From CAYRAV01 sp964422365 (GTDB lineage Bacteria > Bacillota > Clostridia > Lachnospirales > Lachnospiraceae): a stretch of DNA of 64,000 nt. Every line of letters begins with the position of its first letter. The stretch's first letter is position 1. The stretch spans positions 28,753 to 92,752 of the forward strand of contig CAYRAV010000004.1 in the NCBI GenBank assembly GCA_964422365.1. Reading direction: 5' to 3'. A model generated the notes under the pieces. It had not been told where the DNA came from. It made no database searches and worked only from the letters and a program-made list of their open reading frames with translations. Below, in pieces: positions 1 through 6,921 of the stretch. Both the position numbers and the translations under genes were made by a program.

Positions 1-48
1 AAGGATGCCGTTGAGGAAATGATAAAAGAGGATGAAAGTAATAGATAA
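1..48 (+). CDS. 3' end of an unidentified gene (left edge)
   Basis: An open frame enters from the window edge and ends at TAA 46-48. The visible tail is about 15 residues, rich in Glu, Asp and Lys (ending KEDESNR). It overlaps the start of the kptA remnant at 32, as in a translationally coupled pair. Too little is visible to assign a function. Confidence 0.4.
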   Translation, partial: KDAVEEMIKEDESNR

Positions 49-139
49 TTTAACAGAATTAAGCAAAGAAGTATCTTATGCACTTCGTCATGCTCCATGA
101 GAATATGAACTAAAAATAGACAATGTGATTAATGAATAA
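32..139 (+). pseudogene. kptA/tpt1 (RNA 2'-phosphotransferase) remnant
   Basis: ATG at 32 opens a frame reading LSKEVSYALRHAP, then an in-frame TGA at 98-100, then EYELKID, then TAA at 137-139. This matches the well-known N-terminus of the KptA/Tpt1 family (LSK..SYALRHAPWEYELELD). In that family the interrupted position is Trp, so TGG to TGA explains the stop. The rest of the protein (about 180 residues in the family) is missing. KptA moves an internal 2'-phosphate of RNA to NAD. The copy here is dead. Family assignment rests on recalled consensus only. Confidence 0.6.
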
Positions 140-251
140 TGAATTAAAACAAAAAATAGAGACAGTTAGAGATAAACTTCAGAACGAATCACTTGCCATG
201 ATAATTGGTAAATTGAATGAAGGGAAAACTGTGAGAAAAGCGTATCAATAA
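132..251 (+). other. Short 39-codon open frame, possible gene fragment
   Basis: ATG at 132 opens a 39-residue frame ending TAA at 249-251, charged and helical in character, with the tail LNEGKTVRKAYQ. No ribosome site precedes it and it overlaps the end of the kptA remnant in another frame. It may be the C-terminal piece of a deleted gene. I do not recognise it. Confidence 0.2.
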
Positions 252-334
252 AATCATATTGTGATTTTTTGAAAATATGTAATGAAGCATGATGTGGCTC
301 TTTTCCCCTAATGTAGTGCCATAATCGAATTAAT

Positions 335-844
335 TTACAATTCTACAACATTGTTAAATATTGATTTTTTAGGAACGCTCCTACAACAATTAATTTTTTT
401 AATACCATCACTTGTTACTGCATATGTTCCTTTTTCTACATCTAATTCTAAAATCTTTTCCATTTTCAATTCACGGTATGCCATGCATTGAATCAATTCA
501 CCTGCATTAACTAAAACCAATTTTCCCGATGGAATATTAAGAAACATATCTGTATCACACTTACCATCTTTAAAATCAATTTCACAATTTTCTATATTCT
601 CATTTGAAAGAAAAACTATCATTTTTCCAGAATTACAAAATTCCTTTAAAACAGCTGTTTCTCTTGCTCTAACGGCTTTCCACTCTTCATTTGGAAAATC
701 ATATATTAGTTCTGTTCTTCCTTTGGAATCTAGAAAAATATCAAATGAATAGAGAATATCACTATTAAATTCATTAAAATAGTACGCATCAATTAATACT
801 AATCCATCTGGTTCATTATGTTCATAATTAAATTTCATCATCAT
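335..844 (-). CDS. Small acidic cytosolic protein, possible orphan immunity protein
   Basis: 169 residues, no signal peptide or membrane segment, acidic with many aromatic residues. AAGGAAAG lies just upstream of a triple ATG at the start; any of the three could be used. I do not recognise the family with certainty. Size, composition and company (several small orphan proteins, a SUKH protein, transposon debris) suggest a polymorphic-toxin immunity protein, but no toxin gene is visible. That role is inference from context. Confidence 0.55.
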   Translation of the reverse strand: MMMKFNYEHNEPDGLVLIDAYYFNEFNSDILYSFDIFLDSKGRTELIYDFPNEEWKAVRARETAVLKEFCNSGKMIVFLSNENIENCEIDFKDGKCDTDMFLNIPSGKLVLVNAGELIQCMAYRELKMEKILELDVEKGTYAVTSDGIKKINCCRSVPKKSIFNNVVEL

Positions 845-937
845 TCACTTTCCTTTGTTGAATCACTACCGCTCTTGATATTGACTCTATGCTCTTATAA
901 TTATCAAAGCTGATGCCTTTTTAAAAAAGAGACTTCA

Positions 938-1285
938 TTACAACAGATTTTCAAATTCTGCTATAATTTCTGAAGCTATTCCATAATCAACAAATTTTTT
1001 TGAAATTTCTTTTGCTAATTGAATTTGATTTTCAAGCATCATTGCATCATCTTTAGGATAAAAATCTATATTATTTTCATAATACAAATATCCATTTTCA
1101 TCAATAATTGACAACTCTTTATCATAATCTTCATTACAATTTATCACAACATTATTTCTACCAATAACTAATTCTTTTTCCTCTAATGATATCTCCCAAA
1201 TATCCTTATATTTTTTAAATATTTCTATAATTTTTTCTTTATTGGCATTCACAGCAATTCTAAATGAAACAGATATGTCTTGCAT
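938..1285 (-). CDS. Small hypothetical protein, possible immunity-type protein
   Basis: About 115 residues. The frame opens at 1294, but AAGGAAGG sits directly on that ATG, so the third ATG at 1285 (spacing about 9) is the better start. The protein has an N-terminal strand (MQDISVSFRI), a central strand-rich part and a C-terminal amphipathic helix ending IIAEFENLL. No motif identifies an enzyme. It sits 90 bp upstream of the 335-844 gene on the same strand, so the two may be cotranscribed. An immunity role is only a guess. Confidence 0.5.
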   Translation of the reverse strand: MQDISVSFRIAVNANKEKIIEIFKKYKDIWEISLEEKELVIGRNNVVINCNEDYDKELSIIDENGYLYYENNIDFYPKDDAMMLENQIQLAKEISKKFVDYGIASEIIAEFENLL

Positions 1286-1304
1286 TTTCATCATCCTTCC
1301 TTAA

Positions 1305-1412
1305 CTTTTTTGTAACTGCTCTGAATATGCCTTAAATGCTCTGGCAATAGATAAGCCGCTTAAAGATACAAGGTTTTATCTTGAAGGAAATTTGCAGATA
1401 TGGTTAGATTAG
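1305..1412 (+). other. Untraceable coding-like remnant in the 1286-1531 gap
   Basis: The plus frame after the stop at 1302-1304 reads 35 codons including DKPLKDTRFYLEGNLQIW before TAG at 1410-1412. It has protein-like composition but no start codon with a ribosome site. It could be debris of a deleted gene. Nothing else is apparent between 1286 and 1531. Confidence 0.2.
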
Positions 1413-1531
1413 AGGACTCTTTGGAACTGTGGTGATTCTATATCAGACAGGGCTGTTAAAAAATTTCTTTTCAGTCCTGTCTGCATCATGTCTTCCTGTC
1501 TAAATACTGTTTATTTCTTACAGCAAATGGT

Positions 1532-2407
1532 TTATTTTGTTACCTGTTTGGCTTTCAATCCTGCATTTTTAAGAATCTTCTTATACTTTGTCAATTGTTT
1601 GGACGGTACTTTTACCTTCAAGCTGGATTTCGTATCCTTGAATGCCTGTTTTCCTACAGAACTAAGCTTTGTTGACCCAATTGTTACTTTACTAAGTTTC
1701 TTACACCCATTAAATGTGTTCTTACCGATCGTCGTCAGACTAGATTTCGATGTATTACCGATAGTAACTGTCGTAATCTTATTGCAGCCAGAGAATGCAC
1801 TTGCTCCGATTGTCTTTATGCCGTCTGGCAGGGTAAGGGTCTTATTTAAGGCTATACATCTCTTGAATGCACTTGCTCCAATTGTGGTTACGCTCTTACC
1901 AAATGTAAACTGCCCCGCTGCATAATCCTAGCTGGCAGATTACCAAATGCCGCATCGCCGAGTTTAAAGGCGAAGGCTACGCAGCCCGTAGCACTGATTC
2001 GTCCCTCCAAGGGGTCCGCCATTCCACTTGTAATAGTTGTTTGGTCCCGAATAAGGCACATAGTCGGTCCATGTTGTGCCTTCCTTATATGCATCCTGAG
2101 CCTTCAATGCGATGATAGCCTCCTAGACTTTTGTTGGGGCAGGGATCAGATCAGCATTAGACATGCCTTCTGTTGGAGCGGGACTCGAATCAGCATTGGA
2201 TGTGCCCTCTGTTTCCTGTTCATCTTCTTGAGAACCGGTAGGGTTCGAACTATCATGTGTGGATTCGTCCGTAAAATCATTCACTTGTGACGGAGAGTCT
2301 CCCTCAAACGCATATGCCACTGACTGAGAAGAAATGCATAAGCACAGTGACAAAGTAACTGGAAGGATTCGTCGTTTCAATTTTTTTAATTTTTTTAATT
2401 TTTTCAA
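1532..2407 (-). pseudogene. Broken BspA-like leucine-rich-repeat surface protein
   Basis: TTG start at 2407 with AGGAGG at 2415-2420 gives a Lys-rich n-region, a hydrophobic core (LPVTLSLCLCISS) and VAYA, i.e. a secretion signal, then a Ser/Thr/Asp/Glu linker. TAG after residue 94 (about 2123) breaks the frame. Readthrough continues with KEGTTWTDYVPYSGPNNYY, then a frameshift near 1990 leads to GCVAFAFKLGDAAFGNLPAR, and another near 1925 leads into LRR_5 repeats (TTIGASAFKRC, TIGKNTFNGCKKL, SVGKQAF) that run to TAA 1532-1534. LRR_5/BspA proteins are secreted adhesin-like proteins. At least three lesions make this copy non-functional; the conserved Cys segment resembles an N-terminal module of clostridial surface proteins. 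Confidence 0.75.
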
Positions 2408-2621
2408 TTTTGCAACCTCCTAATTTTAGTTTTGGAAGAAGTTTTGACTGACAATACCCCTTTTTAAATATAAATATATTATTATTCTGCTTTGTCAATA
2501 GTCATGAATCAGGACATACATATGAATATTTTTATCTCTTATAGTATAATATTTTGTTTTTATAAATTTAGTACTTCTTCTAAATATTCTTTCACATTGA
2601 TACAAAACCTCCATGTATCCT

Positions 2622-2791
2622 TAGAATGTGTTTGAAAATTGCTTGTTACAAGATGTACGTCACAATTTGTGGAGGATTTGTTCCAAATTTATAAGTTGTA
2701 GCGGGGTATATGGATTAAATTTGGGGCAAATATCCTCGCAACGCGGGACGGGACGTGCAGATTGGGACAATGAATTTTCAAACACGCTCTA
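2622..2791. repeat. Palindrome-ended repeat family A (MITE-like), full copy
   Basis: About 170 bp bounded by inverted termini close to TAGAGCGTGTTTGAAAATT (left end has AATG in place of AGCG). The interior has the family's ACAAGATGT, CACAATTTGTGG and TTGTTCCAAATTTAT words. Other copies or pieces lie at 4112, 17030, 45218, 45881 and 47060. It contains no ORF. TA at the termini would fit a TA target duplication. Confidence 0.8.
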
Positions 2792-2794
2792 GTA

Positions 2795-2965
2795 TACCAC
2801 CACAAATAAAAGTTATGAGATGCATGTCGGAATACCTTATCGGACGAAGTCCGCCAGCCCTAATAGGCATGAATTGCGGTATGCCCATTAGGGTATACCT
2901 GAATTCAGTTTTTTGCTAAAGCAAAAAAGGTACTTTCATAGAAATACAACTATGAATCAACTTAT
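2795..2965. repeat. Diverged repeat module with two hairpins
   Basis: 2860-2891 folds as CTAATaGGCAT / ATGCCcATTAG, and 2909-2928 as TTTTTTGC-TAAA-GCAAAAAA. The first part (GCCAGCCC, GCATGAATT, TATGCCCAT) is recognisable again inside the copy at 17030-17251 and in 39340-39400. I see no gene between 2408 and 3086. Confidence 0.45.
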
Positions 2966-3086
2966 GCCCTACCTTTTTTCTTGTATTATATCAAATATCG
3001 GAGAAAAGTCAGCATACTCTTTTTCAATTCTAACATCCTCTATTTTTATCAAACAGATAATATGTTGATAAGACATTTCTATAATT

Positions 3087-3572
3087 TTACATTACCCCCA
3101 ACTCAACTTGCTCCAATATAATCGACCACCAATTCTCTTCGTTGCTTAAAGCTTGAATATCAATCATATCAAATTTCTTTCTGATTTCCTGCACCACTTG
3201 ATGTATTCCATCATCATCGACATCATTTATTTTATCCTCATATAATAAAAAAGTAATAACAAATTCAAGAAAAGTCTCTAGATTTTTATTGATAAACCTT
3301 ATCGGATATTCATTTTCCGGGTCAATCGAGACTATCTCATCTTTATGATTTATGCAAATGTTTGTACCAAAATCATTACCAATAATGATATTCCCTCCAT
3401 CTACTACAATATTTTCTATCTGTTCAATATTGAATTCTATGAAATTTAAAGGTTTATTTGGTAAACCTATATCACATAGTATTTTTTTTGTATTATTTGA
3501 CAAATTACAATTCCTATATTTCTCATTTTTATTTAACTTAAAGTTTTTCTGTATGTACTCATAGATATCCAT
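3087..3572 (-). CDS. SUKH-superfamily (SMI1/KNR4-like) immunity-type protein
   Basis: 161 residues. The frame opens at 3656, but AGGAGG at 3579-3584 is 6 nt from the ATG at 3572 (MDIYEYIQKNF), so that start is chosen. The pattern NTKKILCDIGLP, IIIGNDFG, ICINHKDEIVSID and a C-terminal helix LETFLEFVITFLL fits the SUKH fold, nearest by eye to SUKH-4. SUKH proteins mostly neutralise polymorphic toxins delivered by neighbours. No cognate toxin is seen, so this may be an orphan antidote. The family call is from the motif pattern, without a search. Confidence 0.6.
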   Translation of the reverse strand: MDIYEYIQKNFKLNKNEKYRNCNLSNNTKKILCDIGLPNKPLNFIEFNIEQIENIVVDGGNIIIGNDFGTNICINHKDEIVSIDPENEYPIRFINKNLETFLEFVITFLLYEDKINDVDDDGIHQVVQEIRKKFDMIDIQALSNEENWWSIILEQVELGVM

Positions 3573-3819
3573 TATGTGCCTCCTAATAGAATAATTTTTA
3601 CAACTTCTTTTAAACGCTTTCACTCCTGCAATCTTATCTTTTTTTGTTATCTTCATAATGATTTAATACACATAATAAAACACACCTTTTGCAGCTTCAT
3701 ATGAACTTTTTTCTTTCGTATACCTGAGGGCAAATTTCGCCCTCAACAGTTCATTCCCTTTGATAATGGACATAAGAATAACTGTATCATATATACCTAT
3801 AAATTATCTTTTACAACAA

Positions 3820-4111
3820 TCACTCAATCTGTATACTTTCCCAATCTTCAAAACTTTCGTTAGGTGTAACACAAAAAATATAAAAACACCCCTCACAATA
3901 AGTATCATCTAATAAAATAATATATCTTTTTTAAAGAACATTCAATACTTGTATTTATTTTATTTATAGAATCTATTAATAAGTCAATGTTCTCATTCAT
4001 TTCATCAAATTCTACATTAATTTGGCTATTCGTCTGTACATATTGTTGTAAAATTGTTCCTATATTCTCTTCATACATTCCAAAACTACAACATAAGCCC
4101 TTCTTATATGC
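3820..4111 (-). pseudogene. Frameshifted remnant of a small acidic protein
   Basis: Minus-strand frame from the repeat junction at 4111 reads AYKKGLCCSFGMYEENIGT and onward for about 60 residues, then stops at 3905. A shift in the A-rich run near 3915-3925 restores a second frame, LLDDTYCEGCFYIFCVTP through ESFEDWESIQIE, to TGA at 3820. Both halves are protein-like, so this was one gene. The 5' end is replaced by a family A repeat terminus (4112-4149). Function unknown; immunity-like by context. The rest of 3657-3819 shows nothing. Confidence 0.5.
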
Positions 4112-4149
4112 TAGAGCGTGTTTGAAAATTCATTGCCACAATCTGCACG
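4112..4149. repeat. Family A repeat, one terminus only
   Basis: Begins TAGAGCGTGTTTGAAAATT and continues CATTGCCACAATCTGCACG, which is the complement of the right end of complete copies (CGTGCAGATTG..GCAATG). The element stops where the transposase fragment coding begins, so this is a lone end joined to transposase sequence. Confidence 0.75.
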
Positions 4150-4480
4150 AAAGCTGCCCTTTAGAACCGTTATTCTTGTAGAGATAAGGTTTTGGAGCGT
4201 TGCAACAGGGACATTTGCAGTCATCGCTGATATCGCCTTCAGAACGCCGCTGAACCGGCTTGATTTTCTTACAGCAGCACCATTCAAGGTAAGGAATTAG
4301 ATCTTTGTAATCCCAAGGAGCGTAGTTGATGATCTTAGGCAGCATTGTCTCCTTTGCGATATGATGGTTTGTGGTGAATTCATTATACATCAAAAACGGG
4401 AGTAATGCTCTTTTATTTGCAAAGCCCCAATAAATCAAGGTTTTAACAATAAAAAAGAGGCAGTAACTTGACACTATCAA
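4130..4480 (-). pseudogene. Transposase N-terminal fragment with half a zinc ribbon
   Basis: 116 codons. The middle part (NKRALLPFLMYNEF, IINYAPWDYKDL) leads to CKCPCCNAPKPYLYKNNG and GQLSC, a zinc-ribbon style DNA-binding head typical of clostridial DDE transposases. The frame then runs into the family A terminus and stops at 4130, so the second Cys pair and the whole catalytic domain are missing. The family cannot be named safely. It may be the relic of the autonomous element that moved family A repeats. Confidence 0.6.
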
Positions 4481-4599
4481 ACGAAGGGAGGAAGAAATTT
4501 AATGAAAATTTGATAGAAATATGAGTGTGATTGTGGTATTCTATTAACGATACAAATCGAAATTGCTAGATTTTTAAAATTAGATAGCAGGAGGAACTA

Positions 4600-5259
4600 A
4601 TGGAAGTAGATAGTTTATTGCAGAACATAGATTTTTCCGATGAAGAACATCGCAGACGGACAAAGAACATAATTGATGAAAAACTCCGACTGTTGATGTC
4701 AGATTCTCATAATATATCCAATATACATGAAAAATTGCTGGTATCTGCTCAAAAACAAGTTATTCCCTTTATTAATGCGATACTGGATTTCAAAAGCTTC
4801 CATGAATTTGCTGATTTAAAAAATGCCGTTGATTATATCATTACCTGTCAGCAGGAAAACAAAGAGCCGCCATTTCCTGAAATAGAAGATTATGATGAAT
4901 TGTGTTACAATACAGCATTTATTTTTGATACCAATATGGAAGATGAATGTGATGAGAGCGAAATAGAAAAATATAACCGTTTACGTGATGCATATTATAT
5001 CGAAATTCCGCAAAAAGACCCTGAGACGCAAATCGTTGCAGAATATTTTTGGAGCTCTGTTTTTAGTGAATATTATAACTTTTTAGGCTACTTTAATGCT
5101 GAAAGCAGTGGTATTGAAAGAGATAAGAATATATGCAGAAACTTAATCATGGAAATTCTTTTTGAGGTGCTTTGGGATTTAGACAATGAATGTGAACACA
5201 CAATAGAAGATTCCTTTTTTAAAGAGGCTGTAACAAACCTGTTTGCTTATGAAGAATAG
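4600..5259 (+). CDS. Acidic 219-residue protein of unknown function
   Basis: Starts at ATG 4600 with GCAGGAGG 7 nt upstream. Very acidic, largely helical by composition, no signal peptide or membrane segment. Local features are HRRRTKNIIDEKLRLLM near the N-terminus and WSSVFSEYYNFLGYF in the C-terminal third. I do not recognise a family. The next reading frame (SUKH-like remnant at 5249) overlaps its end as ATGAAGAATAG, a sign of former translational coupling in a small operon of immunity-type genes. It appears intact. Confidence 0.6.
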   Translation: MEVDSLLQNIDFSDEEHRRRTKNIIDEKLRLLMSDSHNISNIHEKLLVSAQKQVIPFINAILDFKSFHEFADLKNAVDYIITCQQENKEPPFPEIEDYDELCYNTAFIFDTNMEDECDESEIEKYNRLRDAYYIEIPQKDPETQIVAEYFWSSVFSEYYNFLGYFNAESSGIERDKNICRNLIMEILFEVLWDLDNECEHTIEDSFFKEAVTNLFAYEE

Positions 5260-5398
5260 TAAACAGATTGTTTGGATACAGGAAAAATGAGCATATGGGG
5301 AATGCCCTGTTGTAGAAGTAAAGGATGATTATAGTGAAACAGAATTAGTTGTGGTTACTTTTGGAAAATTTTTATATGAGTATTTTGACAAAGAGTAA
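5249..5398 (+). pseudogene. C-terminal remnant of a SUKH/SMI1-like protein
   Basis: ATG at 5249 overlaps the previous gene's stop. The frame reads KQIVWIQEK, TGA at 5288-5290, then AYGECPVVEVKDDYSETE and FGKFLYEYF to TAA 5396-5398. The part after the TGA resembles the C-terminal strand-helix of SMI1/KNR4-type proteins. The N-terminal two thirds are missing and the stop is internal, so it is not functional. Confidence 0.45.
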
Positions 5399-5510
5399 TA
5401 CAACTTCAAGTTTGACTAACTAACCATTACCACAATCACAACTGAATAAGTAACACAGTATCAGAGCGTATCAGTCTATGTGCTCTATTTTTATATAAAG
5501 GAGCAGATTT

Positions 5511-5662
5511 GTGAGCAAAAACAATAAAACTGGGCAGAGAACCCACCGACAGCAGACACCCACAAAATCATTGTGGAAAAGCATTATGTAGGCACTGAAA
5601 AAATGGAAACTGTATTCAAGCGGATAGCCGAGGAACAGATAACAAAAAAGTTAAGGAAATAG
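5511..5662 (+). pseudogene. Small transposon-accessory ORF, frameshifted
   Basis: GTG at 5511 is preceded by AAAGGAGC at a good distance and reads SKNNKTGQ. A frameshift near 5535 leads into PPTADTHKIIVEKHYVGTEK and VFKRIAEEQITKKLRK, ending TAG 5660-5662. A short charged protein directly before a serine recombinase is typical of Tn1549/Tn4451-like elements, and a recombinase scrap follows at once. No name is assigned. Confidence 0.4.
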
Positions 5663-5702
5663 CAGAAAACCATGCTGAAATAGTATGCAAAGCACAACAA
5701 TT

Positions 5703-5791
5703 TTCTGAACTGTCAGTTCTATGTTAATGACGGTTACAGCGGTACGAACTATGACCGCCCTGCCTTCCAACAGCTTATCGAGGATATACAA
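5703..5791 (+). pseudogene. Large serine recombinase scrap
   Basis: The plus frame reads FYVNDGYSGTNYDRPAFQQL then IEDI, which closely follows the resolvase-domain signature of large serine recombinases (YvDDGYSGTNfdRPgFqrli.DI). Only about 28 codons survive. It ends 5 bp from the stop of kdsC, so one deletion endpoint of the old mobile element lies directly beside the Kdo operon. Confidence 0.7.
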
Positions 5792-5795
5792 ATCA

Positions 5796-6260
5796 TTACA
5801 CCATTTTTTCCAAATAATCAACAAACTCTCTTACTGCTCCATTTCCACCTTCTTTTTCACAAACATAATCAACTTGTAATTTTATCTCATCAACCGCATT
5901 ACAAGGACATGCTGTTATGCCACACAGTTTTATACACTCTAAATCATTTAAGTCATCACCTATATACGCAATTTCATGACATTCAGCCTGAAATTTTCCC
6001 ATCACTTGCTTTAGTGCCTGTATTTTATCCATCTGCCCCTGCATAACCTCTGCTATTCCAAGTTCTTTACATCTCATTTCTGTAATTGCAGAAACACGCC
6101 CTGTAATAATAACAGGTACAATATTATATTTGGGAAGAATATTTCTAATTCCATAACCATCTTGTGCATGAAACACTTTTATGTATTCTCCTTGTGCTGA
6201 CATATAAATATGTCCAGTTGTTAAAGTCCCATCTACATCCATAACTAACATTTTTATCAT
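5796..6260 (-). CDS. kdsC: Kdo-8-phosphate phosphatase, HAD family
   Basis: 154 residues, the compact size of KdsC. Removes phosphate from 3-deoxy-D-manno-octulosonate 8-phosphate in the cytosol. Visible HAD motifs are I (DVDGTL, Asp8/Asp10), II (Thr53 in IITGR), III (Lys79) and IV (GDDLND, Asp102/Asp103). The loop FHAQDGYGIR (30-39) matches the KdsC-specific FxxxDGxGIR. The start overlaps the CMP-sugar synthetase stop by 4 bp (ATGA), implying coupling. It is the last gene of the operon. KdsC relatives can also act on nonulosonate 9-phosphates, but kdsA and kdsD upstream favour Kdo. Confidence 0.85.
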   Translation of the reverse strand: MIKMLVMDVDGTLTTGHIYMSAQGEYIKVFHAQDGYGIRNILPKYNIVPVIITGRVSAITEMRCKELGIAEVMQGQMDKIQALKQVMGKFQAECHEIAYIGDDLNDLECIKLCGITACPCNAVDEIKLQVDYVCEKEGGNGAVREFVDYLEKMV

Positions 6261-6910
6261 TTTTTTGCAAGCTCACTTTCTGCAATCGACTTAGCTAGCA
6301 TAAACTGATCCATTGTATCAATTTCTACTGCCTCAATTGCATCTACTTCCTGAATATAAGGACAAAAACCAATTCTCCTTCTATACTTTTCCCACAATTC
6401 TTTGAAAAAAATATAAAAAGAACTGGTTTCTATATATATTGGTTCAATTTCCTGTGTACGAGGGATATGATTCAGTTCATAATTGATTGGATTCTGCCTA
6501 TACCATGAAAATGTCTGCACCTTTTGTGCACTAAATGCCGAATCATATTTATCATATAGTACTTTCTCCAAAGCATGTTCCACACTTTCTACTTTAGTAA
6601 ATGGTGACGTTGTATGAGCAAGTATATAAATATCTGCATCCACTTCCCTCAAAAAAGAACTATAAATCTCCTCTCCTTTCACTAAATTTCCATCTAACTC
6701 TTTCCTTCTTTTTTTAAAAACTGCTCCCACTGGAAGATACTCCATTACCTGTTCATCACTGCAATATATACATACTTCATCAATTTTATTTACCTTTAAT
6801 AATGTATTTACTAAATGATAACACATAGGATGTTTTCCTAATGTCAGTATATTCTTATTAGGAACTCTCTCACTGTTCAACTTAATTGGTACTAATGCAA
6901 CAATTTTCAT
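6257..6910 (-). CDS. CMP-sugar synthetase (NeuA/KdsB-like cytidylyltransferase)
   Basis: 217 residues. N-terminal nucleotide loop LVPIKLNSERVPNKNI (6-21) is of the acylneuraminate cytidylyltransferase family and replaces the IPARYxSxRLPGK loop of classical KdsB. Later AHTTSPF and a C-terminal EAVEIDT fit the same fold. Such enzymes activate 2-keto-3-deoxy sugars as CMP-sugars. Because kdsA, kdsD and kdsC are in the same operon, CMP-Kdo is the inferred product, but sequence alone cannot separate Kdo from another ulosonate. It is shorter than KdsB (about 245). It starts 11 bp after the glycosyltransferase gene. Confidence 0.75.
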   Translation of the reverse strand: MKIVALVPIKLNSERVPNKNILTLGKHPMCYHLVNTLLKVNKIDEVCIYCSDEQVMEYLPVGAVFKKRRKELDGNLVKGEEIYSSFLREVDADIYILAHTTSPFTKVESVEHALEKVLYDKYDSAFSAQKVQTFSWYRQNPINYELNHIPRTQEIEPIYIETSSFYIFFKELWEKYRRRIGFCPYIQEVDAIEAVEIDTMDQFMLAKSIAESELAKK

Positions 6911-6921
6911 CTTCCTACTCC

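Noticed and set aside
1488..1925. 145-codon plus-strand ORF
   Set aside because: It is antisense to the LRR_5 repeats of the broken surface protein, whose repeat motif is unmistakable on the minus strand.
2304..2498. 64-codon minus-strand ORF overlapping the LRR gene start
   Set aside because: Other frame; the TTG at 2407 has a strong AGGAGG and starts a proper signal peptide.
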